Assembly (NCBI RefSeq): GCF_030538495.1
Contig: NZ_JAUNTW010000001.1
Location: 87,068 to 151,067 of the forward strand
Direction of reading: 5' to 3'
From: Paracoccus sp. (in: a-proteobacteria)
Lineage (GTDB): Bacteria > Pseudomonadota > Alphaproteobacteria > Rhodobacterales > Rhodobacteraceae
Length of the DNA stretch: 64,000 nt
Shown here: positions 9,291 through 18,885 of the stretch, in pieces
How positions within the stretch are numbered: the stretch's first letter is position 1
Layout: each line of letters begins with the position of its first letter
Program-made: the position numbers and the translations under genes
Notes under the pieces: generated by a model
Told to the model about the DNA's origin: nothing
Databases searched by the model: none
Seen by the model: the letters and a program-made list of their open reading frames with translations, nothing else

Positions 9291-9755
9291 TCAATTCCCG
9301 CGCATAATATCATCCAGACGGCGCTGTTCGTCATCCGTCAGACGCGCGACCGGCGCGGCGGATGCCCGCGCCCGCCCGCGCAGAAACAGCCACGCCGACA
9401 GCGCCGCGATGATCGCCGCGACCGGACCGGCCAGATACAGGATCAGGTTGCCCCCCGTCGGGCGCGGTTCAAACAGCACAAATTCGCCAAACCGCGTCAC
9501 GACGTTATCCATCACCTGCGCGTTTGTGTCGCCCGCAACCAGCCGTTCGCGCACATAAAGCCGCAGATCACGGCTGACCGGCGCGTTCGATTCGTCGATA
9601 TTTTCACCCTGACAGACCGGGCAACGCAGATGCTGCGAAATCTGGCGGGCGCGGGATTCCAGCACGGGATCGTCCAGAACTTCGTCCGGTTGCACGGCCC
9701 AAGCTGCTGGAATCAGGGCAAATATCAGGCCGAGAGTTAAAATCAGACGCTTCAT
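9291..9755 (-). CDS. ccmH: Cytochrome c-type biogenesis protein CcmH
   Basis: Membrane-anchored thiol oxidoreductase of the System I cytochrome c maturation pathway; it keeps the CxxCH cysteines of apocytochromes reduced for heme attachment by CcmF. Residues 1-20 form a signal peptide. The redox motif RCPVCQG has Cys45 and Cys48. A membrane helix at about residues 103-124 is followed by a short cytoplasmic tail. At 154 residues it lacks the TPR domain (CcmI) fused in some species. The ATG at 9755 overlaps the ccmF stop by 4 bp; longer upstream extensions of the frame lie within ccmF and are not credible. Confidence 0.93.
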   Translation of the reverse strand: MKRLILTLGLIFALIPAAWAVQPDEVLDDPVLESRARQISQHLRCPVCQGENIDESNAPVSRDLRLYVRERLVAGDTNAQVMDNVVTRFGEFVLFEPRPTGGNLILYLAGPVAAIIAALSAWLFLRGRARASAAPVARLTDDEQRRLDDIMRGN

Positions 9756-11716
9756 TCCGCAGGCACCCCCACGCCACGCGCGCGGCGACCGGCTCCGGCG
9801 GCCACGCGATACCGACGATCCGACAGGCTGACCAAACCACCCAAAGCCATCAGGATCGACCCGGCCCAAATCCAGTTGGCAAAGGGCTTGATATAGGTGC
9901 GCACCGCCCAGCCGCCATTCGGTTGCGGATCGCCGATGACCAGATACACGTCGCGGAAAAAGCCGTTATTGATCGCGGCCTCGGTCGTGGGCATACCTTG
10001 GACGGGGTAAACGCGCTTTTCCGGGGTCAGTGTCGCGACCGCGCGCCCGTTTTGCGCCACGTCCAGCGTCGCCATGGTGGAGATATAGTTCGGCCCCTGC
10101 ACCTCATCCACGGAACGCAGGGTGATGTCATAGCCCGCGACGGTAAAGGGGGCGTCGATCTGGGCGACGCGGACATCCTCGACCTCCCACGCGATCAACA
10201 GGGACACGCCGATAAAGGTGATGCCCAAACCGCCATGCGCAATCGCTTTGCCCCAATCGGCGCGCGGCAGGCGGAACAGGCGCGACAGCCCCGATTTTCC
10301 CGTGCGGAACAGCAATTCCGCGCCCGCGCTGAACACCAGCCACGCGCCCAGACCCGCGCCGATGATCGCAATGGCCGAACGCCCGGTCGAGACCGACCAG
10401 ATCAGCAGACAGGTGGCGGCGGTCAGGACCAGCGCGCCGCGCAGCGGGCGGAACGCCGCGCCGAGTGACCCGCGTTTCCACGGCATGATCGCCCCGAATG
10501 GCAGCGCAATCGCCAAGGCGATCATGAACGGCGTGAAGGCTTGGTTAAAGAAGGGCGGGCCGACCGACAGCCGCCGATCCCAGACCAGCTCCGCGACCAG
10601 TGGCCAGATCGTGCCGATAAACACCACAAAGGCCGACACGGCCAGCAGCACGTTGTTCAGCACCAATGCGCCTTCGCGGGATATGGGTGCGAACACGCCC
10701 TTGGCCGTCATTTCCGACGCGCGCGCAGCGTAAAGCGTCAGCCCCCCGCCCACGAAAAACGCCAGAATCGCCAGAATAAACACACCCCGTTCCGGGTCGC
10801 TGGCAAAGCTGTGGACGGATGTAATCACCCCCGACCGCACGATGAACGTGCCGATCAGCGAAAATCCGAACGCCATGATCGCCAGCAACATCGTCCAGCT
10901 TTTCAACGATTCGCGTTTTTCCACCACGATGGCGGAATGCAGCAGCGCGGCGGCCAGCAACCACGGCATAAAGGACGCGTTTTCCACCGGATCCCAGAAC
11001 CAGAACCCGCCCCAGCCCAGTTCGTAATACGCCCACCACGACCCAAGCGCGATGCCGATGGTCAGAAACACCCACGCGGCCAAGGTCCACGGGCGCACCC
11101 AGCGGCCCCATGCGGCGTCCACGCGGCCTTCGATCAGCGCACCGATGGCGAAACTGAACGCCATCGACAGCCCGACATAGCCCAAATACAAAAACGGCGG
11201 GTGAAACGCCAAACCGGGATCCTGCAACAGCGGATTCAGGTCGCGCCCGTCAAAGGCCGGTTCTGCGATCCGCCAGAACGGATTCGAGGTAAAGATGATA
11301 AAGGCATAAAAAGCCACGCTAATTGACGCCTGCACCGCCAGAACGCGCGCCCGCAGCGTGGGCGGCAGATTGCCGCCAAACGCCGCCGCCGCCGCCCCAA
11401 ACAGCGCCAGGATCAGCACCCACAGCAGCATCGACCCTTCGTGGTTGCCCCAAACGCCGCTGACTTTATACAGCATCGGTTTCGCCGTATGCGAGTTTTC
11501 GTAAACCAGCCGCACCGAAAAGTCTGACACAACAAAGGCATAGGTCAGCGCGCCGAAGGACACGATCATCAGCAGCAACTGCGCCATAGCGGCGGGGCGG
11601 GCGCTGTCCATCCAGCCCTGCCACCCCTTTGCCGCGCCAATCAGCGGCACGGTGGATTGAAACAGCGCCACCATCAACGCAAGGATCAGGGCAAAATGGC
11701 CAAATTCGACGATCAT
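9752..11716 (-). CDS. ccmF: Heme lyase CcmF
   Basis: A 654-residue polytopic inner-membrane protein that ligates heme, delivered by CcmE, to apocytochrome c. The tryptophan-rich WWD signature appears as GWGGFWFWDPVENASFMPW, and around fifteen hydrophobic helices cover the length. The length is normal. GGAGG precedes the ATG. On the same strand, ccmE lies upstream, but the two are separated by a muramidase-holin pair. The 91-bp gap to the holin gene could hold its own promoter, though I see no convincing one. Confidence 0.96.
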   Translation of the reverse strand: MIVEFGHFALILALMVALFQSTVPLIGAAKGWQGWMDSARPAAMAQLLLMIVSFGALTYAFVVSDFSVRLVYENSHTAKPMLYKVSGVWGNHEGSMLLWVLILALFGAAAAAFGGNLPPTLRARVLAVQASISVAFYAFIIFTSNPFWRIAEPAFDGRDLNPLLQDPGLAFHPPFLYLGYVGLSMAFSFAIGALIEGRVDAAWGRWVRPWTLAAWVFLTIGIALGSWWAYYELGWGGFWFWDPVENASFMPWLLAAALLHSAIVVEKRESLKSWTMLLAIMAFGFSLIGTFIVRSGVITSVHSFASDPERGVFILAILAFFVGGGLTLYAARASEMTAKGVFAPISREGALVLNNVLLAVSAFVVFIGTIWPLVAELVWDRRLSVGPPFFNQAFTPFMIALAIALPFGAIMPWKRGSLGAAFRPLRGALVLTAATCLLIWSVSTGRSAIAIIGAGLGAWLVFSAGAELLFRTGKSGLSRLFRLPRADWGKAIAHGGLGITFIGVSLLIAWEVEDVRVAQIDAPFTVAGYDITLRSVDEVQGPNYISTMATLDVAQNGRAVATLTPEKRVYPVQGMPTTEAAINNGFFRDVYLVIGDPQPNGGWAVRTYIKPFANWIWAGSILMALGGLVSLSDRRYRVAAGAGRRARGVGVPAE

Positions 11717-11807
11717 CAGGGCAACCTCCGGCTGGGTTGCACCATAGGGAACACGGTCGCGGGGCGAAAGTCCCCCTTCGCCCTGCGTGATCAGTTTTGC
11801 GTGCGTC

Positions 11808-12311
11808 CTAACGGCGCAGGCTGGCGGCCCAATCGCGCAAGGCCGCGTTATCGTTGAAGTTATCGCCCGGCGTCACCGGTTCGGGTTCGGGTGCCGGTTC
11901 GGGCGTTTTCGCCACGCGATGCCGGAAATGATGCGCTTCGCGCGCGCCGAAATAAAACCCGACAATCGCGCCCAGCAGCCACCACAGCGGTTCCGGCACC
12001 TGATGCAGCCCCGCCATGCGCAGGCCAAAGCCCGTCGGCTCCGCCATGGCATAGACGAACAGCCCGATCGTCCCCAAGGCCAACATGGGTCGAGGAAGCC
12101 GGTTCAAGCCATTGACAAAAATATCAAACCAGCCCTCTCTTGCGATCATGAATTCCTGCCCGTGCTGGGTCATGGCATGGGCATAGGCTTGTTCGTCCAG
12201 CTCCATCCGGCGGGTGGCGTTTGCGGTAAAGACCTCGGCCACGCCGGTCACGGCGCTGCCCAAGGCGGTGACGGTCGGCGCGGTGCCGATAATGCGGCTG
12301 ATCATGCCCAT
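11808..12311 (-). CDS. GTA-type holin (3TM holin family)
   Basis: A 167-residue small membrane protein: an amphipathic N-terminal part, two clear hydrophobic helices (LALGTIGLFVYAMA at about 77-90 and PLWWLLGAIVGFYFGA at about 107-122), then a charged tail with Pro-Glu repeats. This matches the holin that, with a muramidase, releases gene transfer agent particles in Rhodobacter capsulatus; the family is listed as GTA_holin_3TM. Its start overlaps the end of the muramidase gene by 10 bp and follows AAGGA. No GTA capsid genes are in the window, as expected, since in R. capsulatus the lysis pair is also unlinked from the structural cluster. Confidence 0.85.
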   Translation of the reverse strand: MGMISRIIGTAPTVTALGSAVTGVAEVFTANATRRMELDEQAYAHAMTQHGQEFMIAREGWFDIFVNGLNRLPRPMLALGTIGLFVYAMAEPTGFGLRMAGLHQVPEPLWWLLGAIVGFYFGAREAHHFRHRVAKTPEPAPEPEPVTPGDNFNDNAALRDWAASLRR

Positions 12312-12913
12312 TTTGCGGTCCTTTCACGATGCTGCGCGGCGGTCAGGTGGTAACGCGGGCTGATAAATTCCTCGGCCCGTGTGATCCAACCGCCTTTGCC
12401 GCCCTGACGGGTGCGCGCATATTTGCGGCTGGCCACGCGCTGATCGGCCAAGGCATAGTAATAATTCCGCCGCGCAATGCCGTAAGCGTCGGCGAGATGA
12501 TCCGGCGCCGCCTTGGCCGCTGCCTGCGCCGCCGCAATGGTTAACGGGCCGATCACGCCGTCATCACGCGCGGGAAACCCCATGCGGGTGACCAGCCGTT
12601 GCAGGATTTTCACCGCATTTGCCCCCGCATTCACATACATATCAAACACGCTGGCCTGCACCGCGACCGGCAATTCGGCCAGACGCGGGCGGCGAAAGTA
12701 ATGTTCAACGAAAATCTGTTCGGCCTGCGCGCGGGTCAAGGCGCGCACATCGGCGGCGTCGATGCGCCCGTCGCGGTTCAGGTCCATCCCCAGACTGCGC
12801 ATGGTGCCGATGGTGACGCCGTATTTCGTGGCCCCGCCGGGATCGTCGGGGTCGTTCACATACCCCCCTTCGCGCGCGACGATGTGGCGCGCGATCTGTT
12901 CAACGCTGTGCAT
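12302..12913 (-). CDS. Holin-associated N-acetylmuramidase (GH108 endolysin)
   Basis: A 203-residue peptidoglycan muramidase of glycosyl hydrolase family 108. The catalytic-region signature AREGGYVNDPDDPGGATKYG contains the presumed catalytic Glu15. An EF-hand-like loop follows at residues 44-55 (D-x-N-x-D-G-x-I-D-x-x-D), which could bind calcium. No signal peptide is seen, consistent with export or access through the partner holin encoded next. AAGGGGG precedes the ATG. A perfect CtrA-type site lies 45 bp upstream. With the holin, this forms the lysis module used by Rhodobacterales gene transfer agents. Confidence 0.88.
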   Translation of the reverse strand: MHSVEQIARHIVAREGGYVNDPDDPGGATKYGVTIGTMRSLGMDLNRDGRIDAADVRALTRAQAEQIFVEHYFRRPRLAELPVAVQASVFDMYVNAGANAVKILQRLVTRMGFPARDDGVIGPLTIAAAQAAAKAAPDHLADAYGIARRNYYYALADQRVASRKYARTRQGGKGGWITRAEEFISPRYHLTAAQHRERTAKWA

Positions 12914-12957
12914 ACTGCCCCCTTGGTCAAAGACGGGGGCAAGCTGCGCCTAAATGG

Positions 12958-12972
12958 TTAATGACCCGTTAA
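12958..12972 (-). promoter_or_regulatory. CtrA-type binding site upstream of the lysis pair
   Basis: Read on the minus strand, the sequence is TTAA-CGGGTCA-TTAAC, a perfect match to the alphaproteobacterial CtrA consensus TTAA-N7-TTAAC. It lies between the ccmE stop at 12985 and the muramidase start at 12913. In R. capsulatus, CtrA is needed for GTA lysis gene expression, so the site is biologically sensible here. A -10 box is not obvious. Confidence 0.7.
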
Positions 12973-12984
12973 CCCTGCGCGCGG

Positions 12985-13449
12985 TCACGAGTTTGGCTTA
13001 TCGCCTTCCCAAACGCCGGTGGCCTTGAGCGTGTCAATCACTTCGCGCGGCATATAGGTTTCGTCGTGTTTGGCCAGCACCTCGCGCGCTTCGAACCGGC
13101 CGTTGCGATACCAGCCTTTCGCGATTGTGCCCTGCCCTTCGCTGAACAAATCCGGGCGCGGGTCACGGCCGATATAGCTGACGGGAATCTCATAGGCGCC
13201 GTCTGTGATCACAAAATCAAACTCGACCCCATCACGGTTCACGATTGACCCTTCAACGACCAGCCCGCCCAGTTGGAAAAATTCGTCAGGATCGGGCGTG
13301 GTTTCCACCACTTGGGACGGGGACCGATACAGGTTAATCCCGTCGCTGAAACCGTAACCAATCAACCCCGCCGCCACGACCAAGGCCATTGCCGCCCCGG
13401 CAATAACCTGAATACGGCGTTGTTTTTTCAGTGATTTCATACCGGCCAT
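12985..13449 (-). CDS. ccmE: Cytochrome c maturation heme chaperone CcmE
   Basis: Periplasmic, membrane-anchored chaperone that covalently holds heme and passes it to CcmF. An N-terminal basic segment plus a membrane anchor (about residues 14-33) is followed by an OB-fold domain. The heme-attachment motif is intact as KHDETYMP, with the covalent histidine at His128 and Tyr132. The length of 154 residues is normal. The start at 13449 follows AAGGGG; an internal ATG at 13440 is less likely. It heads a same-strand series that continues through the lysis pair to ccmF and ccmH. Confidence 0.95.
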   Translation of the reverse strand: MAGMKSLKKQRRIQVIAGAAMALVVAAGLIGYGFSDGINLYRSPSQVVETTPDPDEFFQLGGLVVEGSIVNRDGVEFDFVITDGAYEIPVSYIGRDPRPDLFSEGQGTIAKGWYRNGRFEAREVLAKHDETYMPREVIDTLKATGVWEGDKPNS

Positions 13450-13465
13450 ATCATGCCCCTTTCTG

Positions 13466-14278
13466 TCAGGCAGCCTGAAACTGGATCGGACGGCGCAGAA
13501 ACTGCGTGGCTTTGCCAGACACCCGCACCGGGTCGCCCGTCGTCAGATATTTCGACTGCGTTCCCGAACCGATAAATTCGGGCCTGCGTGTAAGATAGTC
13601 AGCCAGGCTTTCCGCGACCAGCCCCGCCTGACTGAAAACCTGCACCTGCGGACCCAAAGCGCGCTGAAACGCGTCCTGCATCAGCGGGTAATGCGTGCAG
13701 CCCAAAATCGCGGCTTCGGGATGCGGCATCCGGCGCAGCAAGGCCTCGACATGGGATGTCACCAAAGCCTCGGCCAGAATTTCGTCACCCATTTCAATGG
13801 CATCGACGACACCGCCGCAGGGCTGCGCCTCGACATCCACCCCCACGGCGCGAAAGGCCAGTTCGCGTTGAAACGCACGGCTGGCCACGGTGGCGGGCGT
13901 CGCAAACAGCGCCACATTGCTGACCGCGACGCGACGGGGCGGCGAATTGTCGCCCCATGCGCGTTCGGTCAGTGCCTCGATCATGGGGACAAACACGCCC
14001 AGAACGCGCTTATCCGCAGGCAACCAGCTTTCCTGCATCCGGCGCAGAGCGGCGGCGGAAGCGGTGTTGCAGGCCAGAATGACCAGATCACATCCTTCGT
14101 CCCACAGCCGCGTCACGGCCTGACAGGTCAGGTCGTAAATATCGTCCGGCGTCCGCACGCCATAGGGGGCGTGCGCGTTGTCACCCAGATAGACCAGCGG
14201 CAGATCAGGCAACCGCGCGGCAATCGCCTGATGCACCGTCAGACCACCCAGCCCCGAATCAAAAACGCCAATCGCCAT
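13466..14278 (-). CDS. murI: Glutamate racemase
   Basis: Makes D-glutamate for peptidoglycan. The two catalytic cysteines stand in ACNTASA (Cys70) and LGCTHYP (Cys193), with the FDSGLGG motif at residues 6-12. The length is 270 residues. The ATG at 14278 is chosen because it gives the family N-terminus [12 protein letters not shown] and follows a GGGGGA box; the frame is open further upstream but without family similarity. The C-terminus extends past the core ([17 protein letters not shown]), as in other Rhodobacterales copies. It lies downstream of the indolepyruvate oxidoreductase on the same strand. Confidence 0.93.
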   Translation of the reverse strand: MAIGVFDSGLGGLTVHQAIAARLPDLPLVYLGDNAHAPYGVRTPDDIYDLTCQAVTRLWDEGCDLVILACNTASAAALRRMQESWLPADKRVLGVFVPMIEALTERAWGDNSPPRRVAVSNVALFATPATVASRAFQRELAFRAVGVDVEAQPCGGVVDAIEMGDEILAEALVTSHVEALLRRMPHPEAAILGCTHYPLMQDAFQRALGPQVQVFSQAGLVAESLADYLTRRPEFIGSGTQSKYLTTGDPVRVSGKATQFLRRPIQFQAA

Positions 14279-14287
14279 CACATCCCC

Positions 14288-14326
14288 CTGTCCTGCGCGG
14301 GTCTGTGGTAAGACACCGCGCGACAG
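14288..14326 (-). other. Imperfect hairpin between the oxidoreductase gene and murI
   Basis: Outer arms CTGTC and GACAG and inner GC-rich arms (GCGCGG/CCGCGC, GTCT/AGAC) can pair into an extended stem just before the murI ribosome-binding site. There is no T-run, so it is either a Rho-assisted terminator of the upstream gene or a structured leader. Confidence 0.35.
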
Positions 14327-14342
14327 AAGAAAATGACTTAGA

Positions 14343-17300
14343 TCATTCGGCGGCCTCTTGCCGGGGCGCACCACCGGCCCGGAACCACGCCAGCAATTCG
14401 GCGCGGCGTTCGGCGGCCTCATCCGCGGCTTTGTCCTTGACCGGGCCATAACCGCGCACGGTCAGCGGCAATTCGGCCAGTTCTTGGGCCACCGACATGG
14501 TGGCAGGCGTGACCTTAGCCAGAACCTCGGCCATGTCGGCTTCGTATTCGCGGATCATATCACGTTCACGTTTGCGTTCGGGGTGCCACCGGAACGGGTC
14601 GATGATCGTGCCGCGAATCCCCTTGAGCGCAGCCAGAACGCGGAAACCGCGCAGCATCCACGGCCCGAATTCGCGTTTCGGCGGGCGGCCATCCGCGCCC
14701 GTGCCACCCATGATCGGCGGCGCAAGGTGATAGGACAGCTTCACATCGCCTTCCCACAATTCGGCCACGCGATCAGCGGTTGTCAGATGCAGGCGCGCGA
14801 CTTCGTATTCGTCTTTATAGGCCAACAGCTTGTAATATCCGCGCGCCACGCTGTCGCGCAATTCCGCCGGGGCCTTATCAACCAGCTTGCGGAAACGCTT
14901 CGCCAGACGCGCGTTCTGATACCCGACCAGACGGTCGGCGCGATAATCCACCGGATCAACGGGCAAGGTCGCCACATCCGCAGGCCGCGCGATCTGGTCC
15001 GGGAAGGCAATCGCCCAGCGGCCAATCTGAAACGCGCGCTGATTTTCGGCCACCTTGGCGCCGTTCAGCTCAATCGCCTTCAGGATCGCGTCCTGTGACA
15101 GCGGCACCAGCCCCTGTTGCCACGCGGCCCCCAGCATCAGCATGTTGGAATAGATCGAATCGCCCAGCATACGCAGAGCCAGATCGCTGGCGTCAAAGAA
15201 CGCGACCCGATCCTGCAACCGCGATTGCAGCGACAGTTTCAGCCGGTCCGCCGGCACCTGAAAATCACGGAGCCGGGTAAAGTCGCCGGTGATGATTTCG
15301 TGATCGTTCACCACGGCGCCGGTGCGGCCTTGGGTCATCAACCCGATGGTTTTGCCGCCCGCCGTCACGACCAGATCGCCGCCGATGATGCAGTCGGCTT
15401 CGCCCACGGCAACGCGGATGGCAGAAATATCTTCAGGGCGGTTCGCCAGACGCAGATGGATGTGAACCGCGCCGCCTTTTTGCGCCAGCCCGGCCATTTC
15501 CATCAGGCCCGCGCCCTTGCCGTCCATATGCGCCGCCTGCGCCAGAACCGCGCCGATGGTCACAACGCCGGTGCCGCCGACGCCGGTAATCACGACGTTA
15601 TGCGTGCCGTTGATCGCGGGCAGCGAGGGCGTGGGCAGGTCAGGCAGATCGAACGCCTCGGCCTTGGGTTTGCGCAGCTTGCCGCCCTGCACCGATACAA
15701 AGCTGGGGCAGAAGCCTTTGACACAGCTGTAATCTTTGTTGCACGACGACTGGTCGATCTGGCGTTTGCGGCCCAGTTCGGTGTCCAGCGGCACGATCGA
15801 CACACAGTTCGATTGCACGCCGCAATCGCCGCAGCCTTCGCAAACTTCGGGGTTGATCCAGATGCGGCGGTCGGGATCGGGGAAGTCGCCTTTTTTCCGG
15901 CGACGGCGTTTTTCGGCGGCGCAGGTCTGGATATACAAAATCGCGCTGACGCCTGTTCCCGTGGACAATTCCTGTTGAACATTCAGCATCTTATCGCGTT
16001 CTTCGAAACGCAGGCCACTGGGGAATTGTTTGCGGTCAACGTCTTCTTTTTCGTCATACACGACAACGACGGGGTTCACGCCCATGGCGACCAGTTCGCG
16101 CGCGATTTGCGGCGCGGTCAGGTCGCCTTCGTTCGGCTGACCGCCGGTCATCGCAACCGCATCATTATACAGGATTTTATAGGTGATGTTCGTTCCCGCA
16201 GCCAGTGCCGCGCGGATCGCCAAAATCCCCGAATGGTTATAGGTTCCGTCGCCAAGGTTTTGAAAAACATGGTTTCTGGTGCTGAACGGTGCTTCGCCGA
16301 CCCAGTTCACGCCTTCGCCGCCCATTTGGGTGAAACCGTTGGTTTCGCGGTCCATCCACTGCACCATATAGTGACAGCCGATCCCGGCATAGGCGCGCGC
16401 GCCATCGGGCAGGCGCGTGCTGGTGTTGTGCGGACAACCCGAACAAAACCAAGGGGTTCGCGTCGCAATCTCAGGTGCGTTATCGTTGCGGCGCACATCG
16501 TTCAGGCGGTCGATCCCGGCGCGGATCTGGTCGGTGCCGCGGCCTTCTTCGATCAGGATGTTGCCGATTTTCTGCGCGATAATCACCGGGTCCAGGGCAT
16601 AGCGCGTCGGGAACAGTTCTTCGCCCGTGCGGTCGTGTTTCCAGCCATGAATGCGGCGGCCGTGGCGGCTGTCAAAGATCGCCTCTTTGATCTGCACCTC
16701 GATCATCTTGCGTTTTTCTTCAACGCAGACAATTAGGTCAAGGTTTTCAGACCATTCTTGCATAGACTTCATGTCCAGCGGCCAGGTCTGCCCAACCTTA
16801 TAGGTGGTGATGCCCAGCCGTTCGGCCTCGGCCTGATCAATGCCCAACAGGGACAGCGCATGGACCAGATCCAGCCAGTTTTTCCCCGCCGCGACAAAGC
16901 CGATTTTCGCGCCCGGCTTACCCCAGACCTGACGGTCAATGCGGTTGGCGCGGGCGAATGCCTCGGCGGCAAAGCGTTTATAGTCGATCATCCGCGCCTC
17001 TTGGGCGACGGGGGTGTCGCCGGGGCGGATGTTCAGCCCGCCTTCGGGCATAACAAATTCGGGGGTGACAAACTTCAGGCGGAACGGGTCGCCGTCCACA
17101 ACGCTGGTCACCTCGACCGTGTCTTTCATGGTTTTCAGGCCGGTCCAGACGCCCGCAAAGCGCGACATGGCGTAACCATACAACCCGTAATCCAAGATTT
17201 CCTGAACGCCTGCGGGCGACAGAACCGGGATATAGGCGTCAATCATCGCCCAATCCGATTGGTGCAACACGGACGAGCTTTCGCCGGTGTGGTCGTCGCC

Positions 17301-17732
17301 CATGGCCATCACCACGCCGCCATGCGGGGACGAACCGGCCATATTCGCGTGGCGCATCACATCGCCCGACCGGTCAACGCCCGGACCTTTGCCATACCAC
17401 AGACCGAACACGCCGTCATATTTGCCTTCGCCGCGCATTTCGGCCTGCTGCGCGCCCCAGATCGCGGTTGCGGCCAGATCTTCGTTCAGGCCGGGCTGGA
17501 ACAGCACATTCGCCGCCGCCAGCCGTTTGGTTTCGCGCGCCATTTGCAGATCGACGCCCCCCAAGGGCGACCCGCGATAGCCCGTGACCAGACCCGCCGT
17601 GTTCAGACCCGCCGCCTGATCGCGCGCCGCCTGCATCAGCATCAGCCGGACCAAAGCCTGCGTCCCGTTCAGCAAAACCTGCGATTTGGTCAGATCGTAA
17701 CGATCGGCCAGCGAAAATTCTTGCTTGCTCAT
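14343..17732 (-). CDS. Fused indolepyruvate ferredoxin oxidoreductase
   Basis: A 1129-residue enzyme expected to convert aryl-pyruvates such as indolepyruvate to aryl-acetyl-CoA, using thiamine diphosphate and passing electrons to ferredoxin. Domains in order: N-terminal pyruvate:ferredoxin-type domains; a thiamine-diphosphate motif beginning [11 protein letters not shown] near residue 494 and ending [12 protein letters not shown]; cysteine clusters CEGCGDC near 629 and a later [13 protein letters not shown] for iron-sulfur centres; the gamma-type domain from [10 protein letters not shown] near 712; and a C-terminal family-specific extension. This is the single-chain fusion found in proteobacteria. 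GGGAGG precedes the ATG. A divergent LysR gene probably regulates it. Confidence 0.92.
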   Translation of the reverse strand: MSKQEFSLADRYDLTKSQVLLNGTQALVRLMLMQAARDQAAGLNTAGLVTGYRGSPLGGVDLQMARETKRLAAANVLFQPGLNEDLAATAIWGAQQAEMRGEGKYDGVFGLWYGKGPGVDRSGDVMRHANMAGSSPHGGVVMAMGDDHTGESSSVLHQSDWAMIDAYIPVLSPAGVQEILDYGLYGYAMSRFAGVWTGLKTMKDTVEVTSVVDGDPFRLKFVTPEFVMPEGGLNIRPGDTPVAQEARMIDYKRFAAEAFARANRIDRQVWGKPGAKIGFVAAGKNWLDLVHALSLLGIDQAEAERLGITTYKVGQTWPLDMKSMQEWSENLDLIVCVEEKRKMIEVQIKEAIFDSRHGRRIHGWKHDRTGEELFPTRYALDPVIIAQKIGNILIEEGRGTDQIRAGIDRLNDVRRNDNAPEIATRTPWFCSGCPHNTSTRLPDGARAYAGIGCHYMVQWMDRETNGFTQMGGEGVNWVGEAPFSTRNHVFQNLGDGTYNHSGILAIRAALAAGTNITYKILYNDAVAMTGGQPNEGDLTAPQIARELVAMGVNPVVVVYDEKEDVDRKQFPSGLRFEERDKMLNVQQELSTGTGVSAILYIQTCAAEKRRRRKKGDFPDPDRRIWINPEVCEGCGDCGVQSNCVSIVPLDTELGRKRQIDQSSCNKDYSCVKGFCPSFVSVQGGKLRKPKAEAFDLPDLPTPSLPAINGTHNVVITGVGGTGVVTIGAVLAQAAHMDGKGAGLMEMAGLAQKGGAVHIHLRLANRPEDISAIRVAVGEADCIIGGDLVVTAGGKTIGLMTQGRTGAVVNDHEIITGDFTRLRDFQVPADRLKLSLQSRLQDRVAFFDASDLALRMLGDSIYSNMLMLGAAWQQGLVPLSQDAILKAIELNGAKVAENQRAFQIGRWAIAFPDQIARPADVATLPVDPVDYRADRLVGYQNARLAKRFRKLVDKAPAELRDSVARGYYKLLAYKDEYEVARLHLTTADRVAELWEGDVKLSYHLAPPIMGGTGADGRPPKREFGPWMLRGFRVLAALKGIRGTIIDPFRWHPERKRERDMIREYEADMAEVLAKVTPATMSVAQELAELPLTVRGYGPVKDKAADEAAERRAELLAWFRAGGAPRQEAAE

Positions 17733-17765
17733 GCGGTGTTCCTCCCTTGTGGCGCGCTGCTTTGC

Positions 17766-17788
17766 ATTATAGGTCAGAACTGTTGACC
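17766..17788 (-). promoter_or_regulatory. Promoter -10 box and LysR-type operator for the oxidoreductase gene
   Basis: On the minus strand a perfect TATAAT lies at 17766-17771, 34 bp before the start codon. Directly upstream is the inverted repeat GGTCA-N7-TGACC (17772-17788), which also fits the LysR-family T-N11-A rule. The -35 element is weak, as expected for an activator-dependent promoter. The divergent LysR gene starts about 100 bp away. Confidence 0.55.
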
Positions 17789-17889
17789 GATGAAAGCAAA
17801 AATCTTGACATAATGGTCATGCCGCGTAAACGGCTGTAACGTAATGTCTGCAAAAACTGCATGGCCGTTATGACAGGATTGTAACACGA

Positions 17890-18798
17890 ATGGATTGGGA
17901 CAAGCTAAGGATATTTCACGCGGTTGCGGATGCGGGCAGTTTGACCCATGCCGGCGACACGCTGCACCTGTCCCAGTCGGCGGTCAGTCGCCAGATCCGC
18001 GCCCTGGAAGAATCACTTGGCACGACCCTGTTTCACCGCCACGCCCGCGGCCTGATTCTGACCGAACAGGGCGAATTGCTGTTCGAAGCCACATCGACCA
18101 TGGCGCGCAAATTGGAAAGCACCTCGGCCCGGATCAGGGACAGCGAGGATGGCGTTTTCGGCGAATTGCGCGTGACCACGACGGTGGGGTTCGGGTCGCT
18201 GTGGCTGGCGCCGCGTCTGGTCAAACTGTATGATAAATACCCTGATCTGCGCATCGACCTGATGCTGGAGGAACGCCTGCTGGACCTGCCCATGCGCGAA
18301 GCCGACGTCGCCATCCGCATGAAGGAACCGAACCAGTCCGATCTGATCCGCCGCCGTTTGCTGAATATCCGGATGCGGCTTTATGCCAGCCCCGACTATA
18401 TCGCGGCCAAGGGCATGCCGAAGACGCTGGCAGATCTGGATCAACACCGGCTGATTTGTCAAAAGCCGAACTTGCCGCAGGTGGCGGCGGGCGCTGATCT
18501 GGTGCAACAGATCATGACCCATCCCATCGGGTCCACGCTGACGGTGAACAATTACTTTGGCGTGGTTCAGGCGACCTTGGCCAATCTGGGCATCGGCGTG
18601 ATGCCCGCCTATCTGCTGGCCGATTATCCGCAACTGGTGCGCGTTCTGCCCGATCTGGAATCCGACGAAGTGCCTGTTTTCCTTGCCTATCCCGAAGAAC
18701 TGCGCCAGACCCGCCGCGTCGCCGTATTCCGCGATTTCGTGTTAGAGGAAATTCAGTCCTTCCGCCGCCACCTGACTGAAACCGGCATCACCACCTGA
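17890..18798 (+). CDS. LysR-family transcriptional regulator
   Basis: A 302-residue LysR-type regulator. The N-terminal winged helix-turn-helix is clear (SLTHAGDTLHLSQSAVSRQI, about residues 17-36), followed by the linker helix and a periplasmic-binding-protein-like effector domain. It is transcribed divergently from the indolepyruvate oxidoreductase across a 157-bp gap that holds a LysR-type inverted repeat, so it most likely controls that gene and itself. The effector is unknown; an aromatic amino-acid metabolite is a reasonable guess. Confidence 0.92.
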   Translation: MDWDKLRIFHAVADAGSLTHAGDTLHLSQSAVSRQIRALEESLGTTLFHRHARGLILTEQGELLFEATSTMARKLESTSARIRDSEDGVFGELRVTTTVGFGSLWLAPRLVKLYDKYPDLRIDLMLEERLLDLPMREADVAIRMKEPNQSDLIRRRLLNIRMRLYASPDYIAAKGMPKTLADLDQHRLICQKPNLPQVAAGADLVQQIMTHPIGSTLTVNNYFGVVQATLANLGIGVMPAYLLADYPQLVRVLPDLESDEVPVFLAYPEELRQTRRVAVFRDFVLEEIQSFRRHLTETGITT

Positions 18799-18824
18799 CA
18801 GCCATTCGGTCAGCGCATGTCGGC

Positions 18825-18844
18825 TATGCTGCACTTGCAGCATA
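18825..18844. promoter_or_regulatory. Perfect palindrome of the PhaR type (CTGC-N4-GCAG)
   Basis: Two 8-bp arms, TATGCTGC and GCAGCATA, are perfect inverse complements around ACTT. The core CTGC-N4-GCAG corresponds to the motif described for PhaR, the polyhydroxyalkanoate regulator of Rhodobacter and Paracoccus. It ends 7 bp before the predicted -35 box of the sRNA candidate. The same 7-bp half-sites recur at 26214-26232. Confidence 0.55.
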
Positions 18845-18850
18845 AAAAGG

Positions 18851-18879
18851 TTGATTCCGACATGGCATGTAAATATGTC
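18851..18879 (+). promoter_or_regulatory. Predicted sigma-70 promoter of the sRNA candidate
   Basis: TTGATT at 18851-18856 and TATGTC at 18874-18879 are spaced by 17 bp. The expected start point near 18886 coincides with the first base of the 5' hairpin of the sRNA candidate, which is the main support; the -10 match itself is weak. Confidence 0.4.
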
Positions 18880-18885
18880 ACCCTC

